DNA of 64,000 nucleotides from Rachicladosporium sp. CCFEE 5018 (lineage: Eukaryota > Ascomycota > Dothideomycetes > Cladosporiales > Cladosporiaceae), in the NCBI GenBank assembly GCA_002077045.2, contig KZ111140.1:2655627-2719626 (forward strand), in the 5' to 3' direction. Below the pieces are notes generated by a model that saw only the letters and a program-made list of their open reading frames with translations, searched no databases and was not told where the DNA came from. Positions within the stretch are counted from its first letter, which is position 1; each line of letters opens with the position of its first letter. The translations under genes were made by a program, and so were the position numbers. Shown here in pieces: positions 1 to 10,744 of this stretch.

Positions 1-1285
1 CGCCGTCCATGCTTGGGACGTCTGTGTATGGGATCCGCTCGAAGACGCTGTCGACTGAGGACTCCAAGTCAGATGACTTCCAGCCTTCGGGGAAGTTCTC
101 GTCGAAGTCCTTGGGGTTTGCGCGCCACCAGAGACCAGCGTTGACGGCTGTGCCGCCGCCGAGGACGCAGCCGGCCATGACGCTGTAGTCGGAGCAGGCG
201 ATGCCTTGACTGCGAAAGTGTCAGTGATATTGCTCAGTTCGCTGTTAATTAGGCACTTACGAGTCAGCCCAGATCTCGTTGTCAAGACCCGGCACATCAA
301 AGCGAGTGAGATTGGTACCGACAAGCCAGTCAGGCTTCAATGTTCCACCCCATCGCCCAGATGATGGTGGCCCACGCTCAATGAGAAGCACACTGTCACC
401 GGAGGTAGCCAATTTGGCAGCAAGAGGGATGCCACCAGCGCCAGAGCCAACGATAATGTAGTCGTACGTCGCGCTGAGAGCAGAGCTGTTGGCCGCGCAT
501 GAAGCGACGGCTGTTGGCGTTGCTGTAGTAAGCCCGCTAGTAGCTGTCGCAGTAGCAGTAGCAGTCCCGTTGGAGAATGGAGCCCCAGTCGATGATGGTG
601 CAGCAGTCGCGGAAGGGTAGCTAGATGCCGTCTTCGTGATCCAGTCGGTGTATGCAGTGTTACGTGCAGATGCAACGTTGACGGCGAAGATATTCGCAGC
701 AGAGTCAGCGTGCTGCTGAATGGAAGAGTCCTTCTCAGAAGGATAGGCGGGGGCACTGGTCGCCTGAGCCCAGCCGATCAGCTGCTGGGCGGATGCGGTG
801 GTGGTAGGAAGTCGCGCGTCGGCAGCGCCGTCCTGGTCCCATGACCAGCAGCCTTGACAGCGGTAAGTGACCTCGAAGTATGTGTCGTTGACGGAGCTCG
901 AGATGGTCGTGACAGTGGCATTGCCAGTGTATTCTTCAGGAGCTACGTAGCCAGTAGCGTATCTAAGATCCGTCACGACATCGTCACCGTTCGGCCAGGC
1001 GATGAGCAGCAGTGCTCCAGTCATCATGCTTGCGTGTGATACTCCAAACCAGGTGCCACTGGATGGAATCGGGATCACCAGACGCCCAATATACTCGTCT
1101 ACCAGACTCGTCTCTGTGGCAGGCGGGAGCGCCATGCCGAATGTGGCATCGCCATCGCCAATCGTCGTGTCCCAGGCGGAGTCCCAGAAAGTAATGCCAT
1201 TGTCGTCCGTGAATGTCGACGTCATGGTCTGTGCGATTGTGCTGGTAATGAGCGTGAAAGCTGTGAGAATGATAGAGTTGTGCAT
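1..1285 (-). CDS. Cellobiose dehydrogenase, N-terminal part (cut by window edge)
   Basis: Secreted flavocytochrome that oxidises cellobiose and passes electrons through its haem domain to lytic polysaccharide monooxygenases. Exon 1 runs 1285-261, a 51-bp intron spans 260-210 (GTAAGT...CAG), and exon 2 runs 209 to the window edge. The start at 1285 opens a hydrophobic signal peptide (MHNSIILTAF...). Residues ~25-215 match the CDH cytochrome domain: an SMMTGALLL stretch for the Met haem ligand, a YRCQGCWSWDQ disulphide/aromatic block, and IQQH for the His ligand. A Ser/Thr/Ala-rich linker follows, then a Rossmann FAD site (IIVGSGAGGIPLAAKL). Exon 2 gives the GMC oxidoreductase segment GGGTAVNAGLWWR. 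The catalytic C-terminus and any cellulose-binding module lie outside the window. Family call is strong; exact substrate range is not shown by sequence. Confidence 0.9.
210..260 (-). other. Intron in cellobiose dehydrogenase
   Basis: On the minus strand the interval starts GTAAGT and ends TTTCGCAG. Removing it restores the GMC reading frame between EIWADS and QGIACSDY. Confidence 0.85.
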
Positions 1286-1789
1286 GTTGCCTCGCCAGGA
1301 GGATGTGCTCTGCACAGAAACGAGTGTGGGTGATAGGAAAATGAATGGACGCTCAGGAAGAGCAAGAGACAAGAGGCGTCTCGTTGATGATACACGGAAG
1401 CACTTACGACGTAGGAGGGGGAGGACGATGGGTATACTCTCTTACAGGAGGCCTGGCGCCAACGACTCGCATTCGTGGCTGACCCACCGGTTACTTCTAA
1501 TCGGATACTGATACCAGACTGCCGATGCGTGAGCCCAGTAGCCGTGCCACATGTTTGTACGTCGAAGGAGCGTGGAATAGATGAAGTTGAACTCCTCTTC
1601 TGTGTCAGCCAGGGCTTGGCGCTCTCGCTTAAGCTCGGCTAGTGATGCTCTCCTACATCACGGTGTTTGAGATATACAGAACGCATCCGCACGCTCGTCC
1701 CATCATTACAACAATCCCTGCCTGTCTCATTGTCGACAGATCGCAGTGTTCTAGAGCTGCTAGGGCTCGAGTGACATCAACAAGCGACC
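1286..1789. other. Intergenic, divergent promoter region
   Basis: About 500 bp between two divergently transcribed genes (the dehydrogenase on minus, the PSI-like protein on plus). Open frames here are short and have no protein-like composition. I see no RNA gene or repeat. It presumably holds both promoters. Confidence 0.5.
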
Positions 1790-2434
1790 ATGGACGACAT
1801 CATTGATACTTCCACCAACCGGCTGTCGGGCTGCTGGAAGAGCTCTGACTGCAACCTTTGCACGCACAACAAGCACGGCTGCGGCTGGTGCCCTACGGTG
1901 AGTGAATGCCCGATCTGCCGCTCAGTCTGGCCAGGTACTGCGACTCCGCTGCGGCGGTAAGGCAGATGAGGCTCATCTCTTCTGTCTCCACGCTTCACGA
2001 CAAGGCGATCCCATCATGATTTCGAAATCGATCGCTGATATCGTGTCCAGAGCGCCACATGCGTGCCAGCCAACAGCCTGCTCGATCCTGTCTCGTATGC
2101 TGATATTTGCCCGCTGCGGGCTGAGAGGTTCGAGCTGAGGACCAAGACACTTGGCTGTGGGTGCTCGACGACATCACTCTTGGCCGTGATTGTTACTGTC
2201 TTCGCGACAATTGCGGGGCTGCTCGTACTATATGGCATCTTCAAGCTACTGCTGAAGCTCAACGAGGCTTACGGAACTGGTGCGTGGCGAGGCTGGGAGG
2301 TGGATGTCAAGGACGACGGTGCAAGGGAAGGCAAGCCGTGGGTACGTTCGAGCAAGAACTCATGGTTTGGACCGAATCTTGCGAAGCGCAGTGAGCAAGA
2401 GGAAGTGACGGCGAGGACGAGACTACTGGCCTGA
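1790..2434 (+). CDS. PSI-like cysteine-rich single-pass membrane protein
   Basis: Predicted 163 aa from exons 1790-1897 and 2051-2434, with an intron of 153 bp (GTGAGT...CCAG) in phase 0. The N-terminal 60 residues carry a dense cysteine pattern typical of PSI-like folds: GCWKSSDCNLC, then GCGWCPT joined by splicing to SATCVP, then a later DICPL. A CGC pair precedes a single transmembrane helix (LLAVIVTVFATIAGLLVLYG, about residues 90-110). The cytoplasmic tail is short and basic/acidic with a GAWRGWEV segment. There is no classical signal peptide, so topology is uncertain. PSI-like proteins of this size are widespread and uncharacterised in filamentous fungi. The intron is longer than others nearby; another acceptor within it is possible. 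Confidence 0.65.
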
Positions 2435-2540
2435 GTCATTGTCTATAAGCTAGAAGACGGAGCTGTGATTCCATGATGTGCAATTACCTCGAGCTTATTT
2501 GTATGTAGTAACGCCAAAGACATCTATCCTGACTTCTCGA

Positions 2541-4203
2541 TCATACTGCAATGCCTACACTCTGTCGCGCCCCAGTCATGATACAGTGGCTACGCTTCTT
2601 AACCTCCATTGGCGTCCACCTACACGTTCCATTGAGATCACCCCTCCCCGTAGCCGCCCGGTGTAGACATCCGTATCGTAGGCCACACTGCGAGTGCAGC
2701 AGGACATTCAGTGCCCGCTCTTCCGGACCGACGCTAGTGTGCATGCTCGACGGACTCGACGCTCTTGGCAATCTGGCTTGTAATGTGGCGGCGTCGTCGA
2801 TTGCTGTGCTGGTATTGCTACTGGCGCTCACCGTTCTCGGACCTGGCTCAGGGCCGCGTGGGATGTTGGAGCCTGCGATGCTTGTAGTGGGCAAAGGCTG
2901 TGTGGAGTATTTCACACCGCTGCAGCCAAAGCTTGATATATGCTCGGCCAGTGGGTTTGGCCTTGGTGGCAGCGGATGGGGCGCTCTGATGCCGCTGACG
3001 TCTCGACTGTAGACACTAGAGAGCGACTCACATCTTGTGAGACCGCGGAAGCCCAAGATGGGTGATGGTGGCACCCGGCGAATTGTCTTTCGCGACTCTC
3101 GACCTCTCTTCATCAAGGCAGCACGCGGCTCGTGTACGAGATCATCTACCTTACCTGGGAAGTAAGCAGGCAACACGGGCATCGGCGACTCTGGGTCGGG
3201 CACCTTCGCTATACCCGCCGTGTAGCTGCTGATCGTCTTCAACGACGGTCTTGGCGCCAGAAACGAAGGTCTTGGAGCTGTCATCGCCATGTCGTGATGT
3301 TGCGGCGCCCAGATTCCGAGTCCATAAGCCTTTTCTGGCCTCGTCGGCGCCAGAAAGTATAGATCGTTCTCAGAGGACTCGGTAGAGTTCACAAGCGTAA
3401 GTGAGGATGTTGAGCGACATTTGAATGACATGTCCGAGAGGAGGCGCTTATTGTTGAGTGGGTCTTCGAAGTCGAAGTCTCCTTGTTTTCGTGAAGTAGG
3501 TAAGTACGCAGGCGGCGGGCGAGCGATACCAAACAGGTGGCAGGAGGCTGTGATGCGTACTCTCAGGCGAAGAATGACAAAGAGAGCGGATATGACACTG
3601 CTTCAAGTCAGCGTTTTGCGTACTTGGCTGACAGGAGTGAGATATGGACTGACACGGCCAGGAGTGCGGCACCTATCGTCGACCTCTGCAAGTAGCATGG
3701 CACCCCGAAGTCGAACATGGGCAACTCCCCGGCTTGGGCCTGCTTCACTGAGCAAAATGATTGTCGGAGAAAGGTGAAGGTCAAATTGAGCGCAGCTGCT
3801 GCGATCCAGCAGAGCAGCGCGAGGTAGAATGCAGGCTTCGTACATGGCCTGCATGGGCCCAGCCTGCCCACACACTTCGTGCGGTCGGCATGCCACAACC
3901 TGTGTATCATCACATTATGCAGTGAAATGGCAGTTAACGTGGTCCCGCTCTGCTGCTGTGGTCAGCGTCTTATTCGTCAGGATGAGTTCGAGGTCTACTC
4001 ACAGCTGCCAGCATTACAATCGCGGAGGGCAGCATAGCGTACGTGACTGCGCCGCTCTCGAACAGATACATCGTGCACGCTGCAACGTACAACGACGTCC
4101 AAATCAAGATATGTTGGCACCATATGGTCGTTAGCTGCGCGACACTCACTGCTTCTGTTCGCGGCTTCGGTTGCGAAGTGAACTTCATAAGCTTGCAACG
4201 CAT
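2541..4203 (-). CDS. Multi-pass membrane protein of unknown function, approximate exons
   Basis: I do not recognise the family. Exon 1 starts at ATG 4203 (MRCKLMKFTS) and encodes two hydrophobic helices (HILIWTSLYVAACTMYLF; TYAMLPSAIVMLAAV) ending at a GTGAGT donor near 4002. A middle exon (about 3900-3600) has a third helix (FYLALLCWIAAAALNLTF) and a Cys-containing loop. Another hydrophobic stretch (VISALFVILRL) then runs to a donor at 3529. A 48-bp intron (3482-3529) joins HLFG to DFDFEDPLNNK, and the last exon continues to the stop at 2541 as a ~310-residue Pro/Ser-rich hydrophilic tail. The two junctions flanking the middle exon could not be fixed: no acceptor/donor pair gives a clean frame at both ends. 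An upstream in-frame ATG at 4308 is possible. Confidence 0.45.
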
Positions 4204-4510
4204 CGCTCGTGTTTCTTGAGTGAGTTGATGAGTGGATGGCAGATTGTCGAAGGATAGATCAAGGGGATGAGTGATGCTAGCAGCCAAGAGACGAGACGAA
4301 GAGCACACTTACAGCGCAGAAGTCAGTGGTAGAAGTGCAGAAGTGGCAGGTGACAGGTTGGCCAAAGTGCGTGCATGAGAACGCGTCCTGCCTCAAAGTG
4401 CATGCATGAAGCATTCTGAAGCTTGATGCAAGGAATGTGGTGTGCAGTGAAGCACCTTGCTGGACTCTTGGCAGCGGACATTCGAGTATGTTTACATGTG
4501 ACATTCGATC
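4204..4510. other. Short intergenic, no gene seen
   Basis: Lies between the 5' end of the membrane protein gene and the stop codon of the acyl-CoA synthetase, both on the minus strand. It should hold the promoter of the former and the 3' UTR of the latter. No repeat or RNA gene was seen. Confidence 0.45.
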
Positions 4511-6283
4511 CTACAACTTCGCTTTGAGTTGACTTGCAAGCTCATCAGCATCACGTTTGGCCATGTCACGCATGACTTTGCGCTGGATCTTGCCGGATGG
4601 CGACTTCGGGACCTCGTCGATGAGCTGTGAAAACGGTCAGCAAGACGTAAGAAGTGGGACGTCGAACGATCGCTCACCTTGACGCCACCGGTCAGCTGCT
4701 TGTGCTTCGCAACCTGCTTGGCCGTCCACTGCTGAATATCCTTTTCGCTGACCTTGCCTTTCGACTCATCTTTGAGAACGACGTAAGCCCGAGGCAGCTC
4801 CTCATGCTCGCCCTGCATAGCGACCACAGCAGCATCTGCAACATCAGGATGCTCCAATAAGACAGCCTCGAGTTCTGCAGGCGCCACTTGGAAGCCCTTG
4901 ACCTTGATAAGCTCCTTCTTGCGGTCGACGATCCAAAACCATCCGTTCTCATCTCGAACAGCGACATCACCTGTGCGCAGAAAACCCTCATCGTCGAACG
5001 TCTCTTTCGTGGCTTTCTCGTTGCGCCAGTAGCCGATGCAAACATTCGGCCCACGAACATGGATCTCACCGCGTTCGCCAGGACCTACTTCCTTACCTTC
5101 CTCGTCGATGAGCTTCATCTCGCTGTTCGGGTCGATGAAGCCGACTGACCCTGAGCGATCGTCTCGATGACCTGGGACGTGTAGGCAAGAGCACGTGACC
5201 TCAGTCATACCCCATGTCTGCACGACTTTCAGGTTGCACTTCTCCGAGACTTCGTTCTGCAGCTCCTTGGACAGGGGCGCAGCGCCGCACAGGACGTTGA
5301 TGAGCGAGCTGAGGTCGTACTTCTGTGTCTCGGGACGCTTAGCAAGCATGACAAGGATGGGAGGCGCAGTTTGGATGTGAGTGATCCTGTGATTCTGGAT
5401 ATGCGAAAGCCACTCGATGTAGTTGAACGCACGCATGTAGTAGACAGGTGTACGAGTGATAGCTGCTGCTGTGATGGACCAGAGCTGACCATAGGCGTGA
5501 TAGCTACATGTAGTGTCAGCCAGCATTATTTCGGAAGGCCAGGACACGGCGAAAGTACACCTACAGTGGCAGAAAGCCAAGCCACCGCTCAGCAGCTGAT
5601 TCGCCCGCAGGCTGCTCCAGATTACGCATGTATATCGACTGTTCCACATTTGCAATGACGTTCTGATGCGAGATCTGTACACCTTTTGGAAGTCCAGTTG
5701 TGCCGGACGAGTAGTTCAAAGCAGCGGTTCTCGTTTTGCTGTCCTTGGCACTCATCCGACGCCATTGCCACCGTTTACTCTCCTGCTCAGAACCCAACAT
5801 TGATCGCCAGTCTTTAACTTCATTCTTCGCCTGCAATGGCTTGTCGTCGAACAGGTATATCCTGTCGCGAGGAAACTTCGCCTTGTCGGCGGCTTGCAGC
5901 ACGATGTCCAAAAACTTCGGCTCGACGAAGACAAGCCTTGCGCCAGTATTCTCGAGCTGGAACTTTGTTTCATTGACGCCATACGCAGGATTGCAACCCG
6001 TGAAAATACGCCCAGAGCCAGCTATGCCGAGATACGCGACAGGTATGAAGATGTGGTTGCTGCTGTACATCATGACTGCTTCATCTTGGCCTATGCCCAG
6101 GCGATCCAAGCCCACGCCTAGTCGCTTGACCCATTGCAGGAGCTGCGCTGGCGACAGCGAGTTCGATGTGTTGTCCGCATCAATCCATATCGGCTGGTCG
6201 GAAGGACGAGTGCCTTCGGGGAACACGTAACTCAAAACATCGGTGGCTGGAATGTCAATCTGGAAGGGTGATTTCTGGGGCAT
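4511..6283 (-). CDS. 4-coumarate-CoA ligase-like acyl-CoA synthetase, peroxisomal
   Basis: Adenylate-forming enzyme of 552 aa that should activate a carboxylic acid to its CoA thioester through an acyl-AMP. Exons: 6283-5565, 5503-4678, 4624-4511. Introns are GTAGGT...GTAG and GTGAGC...CACAG. Motifs in order: P-loop YSSGTTGLPKGV (~200), LPLYHAYGQ restored by splicing (~240), QTWGMTE (~340), RTGDVAVRDENGW and DRKKELIKVKGFQVAPAELE (~420-460), and the catalytic lysine loop PKSPSGKIQRK near the C-terminus. The final residues KAKL end in a PTS1-type tripeptide, so the enzyme is predicted in peroxisomes, as is common for fungal 4CL-like proteins. The start at 6283 (MPQKSPFQIDIP) fits family N-termini; an ATG at 6313 adds 10 residues. 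Substrate could be a phenylpropanoid, fatty or secondary-metabolite acid. Confidence 0.9.
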
Positions 6284-6527
6284 CGCCGTAAAGTGTGGGA
6301 GTCTTGATGTCAAATATCATTACGACGTATTGTATGAACATGTAGCTACGGGAGAAAGTCTGGAGCTCAATGGCCGAGGTGGTCATCGACGAAGGTTGGC
6401 AAGCGCCATGGCGGGGAAGGGAAAAGCGTTATGTAAGCGGGAATGCAAGTCTGGACCAACATGTGATACTCCCACGCTTGCCACACACTACTCACCGATG
6501 TCATGTCGTTCCCAATTCCACCATTTA

Positions 6528-7300
6528 TCAGTGTGGCCATGAACGATTCGACCCTGGGTAGGGCCCATACTCGCCGTTGCTGCCGGGATCCTCCCATCGC
6601 AAGCACACTTCCAATGTGACGCAGAAGATCCTCCTATCGTCAGCTGTTTTAATGTCAAAGGTGATATTGTACCATGCCTGAATATGTCAGCACAGCATCT
6701 CGGCGAACTTTCTGCTACGGGCATCGTACTGGACCCTGGAAGATCATTCTCCAAGCATAGCCAGGTGCCGTGATCAAGGCAAACCCAGGTTCTGGCAGGC
6801 AGCGATCTCGTGGCCTTCGTCCTCCTAGAGGCCTGCTGGATCTTTGTGAACTCGCAAAAGTCCTCGATTTCAGATTCGCCAGTCGGTTAGCCGGGTTGGA
6901 CGCCATATATGTCGCAATGTGATCCGCAGTCAACAGTAGCATTTATCGTGGCATTGTGGCAAATAGGCCCAGTGAAAGCACCATAGATGTGGAACAGGAA
7001 GTCGTCCTCGCTAGTCGATGTCAGCCCTAGCAAGCGCGATGCTTCTCGTGGATGTGCTGCTAGAGACTCACATATACACAGGGTTCGTAGTGATGTCGAT
7101 AGAGTCGACTTGGAACAGGTCCATTGAGCGCGACTGTGGACAGAGCCGCAAAGGCGTTCCGCCGGGGATCGTATCTTGATAATTGATGACAGCCCGGCGA
7201 GCTACCGGTCGATCATACAGATCGAAGGCCTGCGCGAGGCGGTGAAGCAGTGTCATGTCAAGGAGCGCGGGCGCGTATCTGCGCTGAACTGTGCGCATCT
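6528..7300 (-). pseudogene. Decayed ML-domain (NPC2-like) lipid-binding protein, copy 1
   Basis: Remnant of a small secreted lipid-recognition protein. Reading down the minus strand: TIPGGTPLRLCPQSR, then QVDSIDITTNPVY to a good GTGAGT donor near 7066. A ~70-bp intron ends TGACATCGACTAG. Next come EDDFLFHIYG and NATINATVDCGSHC. An in-frame TAA falls at 6889-6887, and a one-base frame change near 6835 precedes PLGGRRPRDRCLPEPGF. A second well-formed intron (GTACGA...GCTGAC...TTCAG) leads to AWYNITFDIKTADDR, RIFCVTLEVC and a stop at 6528. The order of cysteines and the WYN-TF-(D)-KTAD-IFC core match ML/NPC2 proteins. No signal peptide is evident upstream, so the 5' end may be lost. A close copy lies at 9990-10744. 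ML assignment is by eye and should be confirmed by profile search. Confidence 0.6.
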
Positions 7301-7897
7301 TGCTATACTGTGAGTGTAGCGTAAGTCGCAGGCGCGAGCTCGGGCTTGTAAGTATTGTTATCCTTTGCCATCTATAGAAATCTGGACAAGGCAACTGGTT
7401 CCCGCTGTTGATGGTGAAGCGTTTCTGCAGACAAGGCGCAGTCGACCAAAGCACTGCAGCGCGGCGCGTTTGCTGCACCTGTTCAACAACTGCCGAAACA
7501 CAAACAACACACTGATTGAGCGCCCTCAGCAGCTAAGATTCAATGGACTGGGAGGTCAAGGACAATATTGTGCTAGGCGCCTGCACTGCCCAGCAGGTTG
7601 GCGAGCCTTGGCACATCGCCCTCGCTCAGTCACAGACAAAAAGTTAACCACCACCCATACAACGAGCCGAAAGAAGCCGATCTACACGTCGAACTGCAAG
7701 GCACCCACGATAAGATCAGTGCGGGGAAAGAGTAATGTACGGGAATATGTGGCAATCTCTTCGATCACTTCGTTAATGCCATCGTCTGGTCTCGCTTTCT
7801 TGTCCGTTGTACTTCAAGCAATCTCCTACGTTCCTACGCTGTCATCATAATATTGCCTTCCAGCAGTTACCTCCTGATCTCAGAGCCACGCATACGA
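7301..7897. other. Intergenic, no gene seen
   Basis: Roughly 600 bp between the ML pseudogene and the stop codon of the phosphodiesterase. Open frames are short and low in coding character. It may hold the lost 5' end of the pseudogene and the 3' UTR of the phosphodiesterase. Confidence 0.4.
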
Positions 7898-9487
7898 CTA
7901 CCAGAACCCCGGTAGGACCTTTGTTCCCTCCTTCACAGCACCTTGCAAAAGACTTGCTTGGATGCCAAGCGCATGAAGCACAGTAGGAGCAACCTGCGTC
8001 GTCGCGACCCTTCCATCGAACACATGCTTGCGCAGCCTCGGATTACTCACAAAGCAAGCCACCTGCCGGTCATCACTGCTAAGTCCGCCGTGCTCAGCTA
8101 CCTTGGCGTGACTATTCGTGTAGATGATTCCAGGCTCCGGCTGTACAATAATATTTGGAACAGCAGGATCTGTCGCTGGATCGCCGAAGCCGGAAGCAGT
8201 AAGGTTGGCACCCCAAATGACTGAACGAATTTTACATTCAGCTGCGTGAGCTTGGAGATTGGCAGCTGCGATTGCTGTATCTGCGGCGTTCTCGAGAAAG
8301 ATCAGAGCAATGTCGTCGCTGGTCTGGAAAGCCACCGGGACACCGGTGAGGTTCGTGATGAGTTGTGGGTCTACTGTGCCGTAAAGGTGACGATCGATGG
8401 GAGCTTGACCATGCTTGGATGCCACGACTATGAGCGTATCTTTAAGCAGACCCGTGGCTTCGAGCTCGTTGACAACAGCGCCTATGGACGCATCGACAAA
8501 GCTCATCGCCCGGACGATGGCGGGGCTGAAAGAGCTTTGCGAGTCTGCCAAACGTCAGCGATGTAGACATTGACGATCTATTTGTATGGGGCTGATCTTA
8601 CCATTGTTATAGCCCACTGTCTTCTGGGCGACGGACAGCGCCTGAAAGTTGCCGCCAAACAACGCGGGCGTAGTGGTCAAGGGACCATCGAACACAGTGG
8701 TGTTGACTGGCGTCGAAGCCTTAATCCAGTCGAGCCAAGCATCGACGTGGAGCTGATCGTAGGCGATGGTAGCGGCTACTGTGTTCGCCACGACAGCGAT
8801 CTCCGGGAAGTATCCGACTGTCAGGCCAGTGCCGCTAGGACCACGGACAAGGTCGTATGCGGGATGCTTGTCGGCGTAGGCGGTCTGCAAGCCTTTCGAG
8901 TGGACGACCTCAAATATCGTATTCACGCGCAGGCGTTGATGCGGGTAGATCTCCTGGCATTTGCCGTTGACGAACGCCTGTGGAAGGTTGGCAGGATCGA
9001 TACCACCAGAGAACAGCTGTGTTGGGTCGTAGTCTTTTTTCTCATCATACACGACTTTGACATCGTCAGTAAGTATTCCATCCGCTACACCTGCATGCTA
9101 CGGCCGGACAATACCTTCGGCACCGGCTGGACCGGTACAATTGCTCCCTGGATCGTAGAATGTTCGATCCCAAGTATCGTCATACCACACCCCTGTCGTC
9201 TTTGGAGTTGCACCTGTAAACTGAGCGAGCGAGCCCGGAAAGGAGTCAGAAGGTGCGCTCGTCCACGCATCGGTATACTCGTATCCGGTTTGTAGTAGCT
9301 TGGAGATGTTGCTATTCGGGCTGAGGGCCACCCATTTTGTGACATCGCTGCTATGCATGCCGTCAACACTGATTGCCACGACATGATTGTAGGCATTTCC
9401 TTCATGGTGATAGCCTGGTGGCCCATGATGCCAGTCATGTGGCGCTGCTGCCGCAGTGAAGATGAGACTGAAGAACAGGGTTGCCAT
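7898..9487 (-). CDS. Secreted type I phosphodiesterase / nucleotide pyrophosphatase-like protein
   Basis: Predicted 490 aa from exons 9487-9115, 9054-8602 and 8544-7898. Introns are GTATTG...TCAAAG (after a TACTGAC branch site) and GTAAGA...GGCAG. A signal peptide (MATLFFSLIFTAAAAP) directs secretion. The alkaline-phosphatase-superfamily metal site is visible: HVVAISVDGMHSSD near residue 38, then SDSFPGSLAQFTG where the nucleophile position is Ser rather than the usual Thr. Late in the protein come VASKHGQAPID and AEHGGLSSDD, supplying metal-binding histidines. Family members hydrolyse phosphodiester or pyrophosphate bonds in nucleotides or lipids; the substrate here is unknown. KHGQ replaces the DHGM of animal NPPs, and I believe this variant is usual in the related plant/fungal clade. 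Several N-glycosylation sites support an extracellular location. It sits between the two ML pseudogene copies on the same strand. Confidence 0.85.
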
Positions 9488-9989
9488 TGTGCTGGTGATC
9501 CTGAGAGGTCAAGACTGGATGAGACAAGCTTTACCTTGCCAGGGCATCAAGCATGGCGCCCAGGCTCTACTTATGTCGTACCGACCGCTTGTCACTGACT
9601 ACATGTCTGGCAAGACTGTCCTGTGGGATGATGCCCGCAGATGAGTGCCTTGCGCGTACGACAAGCGGGGAGCATGTCACTCGTCTGCCACGTGCTACGG
9701 TCCCGCGCTGTAGTGGTCTCAAGGGACGTAACATCACTCGACTTGCTTTTCAAGATGACCGATGAGGCGTTTTGTCGACTTCGGCCTCTGATGGCGTCAA
9801 TGTGGGATGTCATTGAAGATCTGCTGCTAAGATGCGTTCCTTGCAGTGCTTGAAGTACGACCATTGACTTCATGACTCGTGTGCGTTATGAGTCTCTTTG
9901 TGGTACTTAGGCATCTCAAAGTACCAAACCGGCTACCGAATCTCGGCATATGGACTACCAGTGTCAAAGAAGCCTTGCCAGTGGCTAGA
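9488..9989. other. Intergenic, no gene seen
   Basis: About 500 bp upstream of the phosphodiesterase start and downstream of ML copy 2. It probably includes the phosphodiesterase promoter. No RNA gene, repeat or convincing coding frame was found. Confidence 0.4.
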
Positions 9990-10744
9990 TCAACACGGCC
10001 ATGTACAGTTGTACCCAGGATATGGCCCATATCCGTCATCCATCGATGGATTCTCGAATCTCAAGCACACCTCAGCCGTTACGCAGAAGATCCTCGTGTT
10101 GTCGGCAGTCTTTGCGCCGAATGTCACATTATACCAACCGTGAAACGCCTGCATTAGACTGGCTTTCGCTCGATTAGGAAGAGGAAGCTGCCCATAGGGC
10201 CATTGAATATCATCCTCCAGGCATAATCTGGGGCCATTATCAACCCAAAGCCAGGCTTAGGTAAGCACTGCCGGGCCGGCCGTCCTCCCAGAGGCTGTTG
10301 GATCTTGGTCATCTCGCACGAGTCCTCCATGTCGGACTCGCCAATAGGATCACCAGGCTTCGCCCCGAATTCTTTACAATGCGATCCGCAATCCACAGTC
10401 GCATTGATGGTCGCGTTATACCCGATGGGTCCCAGAAAAGACCCATACATATGGAATAGGAAGTCATCTTCACCGACCGATGTCAACAATGCACATGGTA
10501 GTGGTACTCTGCAGCTCTCACATGTACAATAGCTGTTTGGTGATATCGATAGACTCGATCTGGTACAATTCTGTGAATCGCGATTGCGGACAAAGGCGTA
10601 GAGTTGTCCTCCCGGCAAGCCTCGTTGTTGAAGCAGGTCTAGACTCGGAATGTTGGCATGATCTAATAGTCGGAGCGCAGACGCCTTATTACATGCTAGC
10701 AGCATGCTGTACCCGAGTACATAGCACCTGTCGGTAAGACGCAT
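9990..10744 (-). pseudogene. Decayed ML-domain (NPC2-like) lipid-binding protein, copy 2
   Basis: Paralogue of the remnant at 6528-7300, with different damage. From the minus-strand ATG at 10744: a possible signal region (GYSMLLACNKASA), then LPGG. A one-base shift puts TLRLCPQSR and YQIESIDITKQLLY in another frame. The GTGAGA donor position is kept, but the acceptor that reads ACTAG in copy 1 reads GGTCG here. The core is intact and nearly identical to copy 1: EDDFLFHMYG, NATINATVDCGSHC, DSCEMTKIQQPLGGR, CLPKPGFGLIMAPDYAWRMIF. At the next junction the donor GTACGA of copy 1 is ATGGGC. The terminal exon (GWYNVTFGAKTAD, RIFCVTAEVC) runs to a TGA at 9990. Without transcripts a diverged splice pattern cannot be fully excluded, but no splice choice I tried restores one frame. 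Confidence 0.55.

Noticed and set aside
2551..3012. A plus-strand 153-codon open frame opposite the membrane-protein tail
   Set aside because: It overlaps the minus-strand tail in antisense. It has a few hydrophobic stretches but no signal peptide, and I judged the minus-strand frame better because it joins cleanly to an upstream exon.
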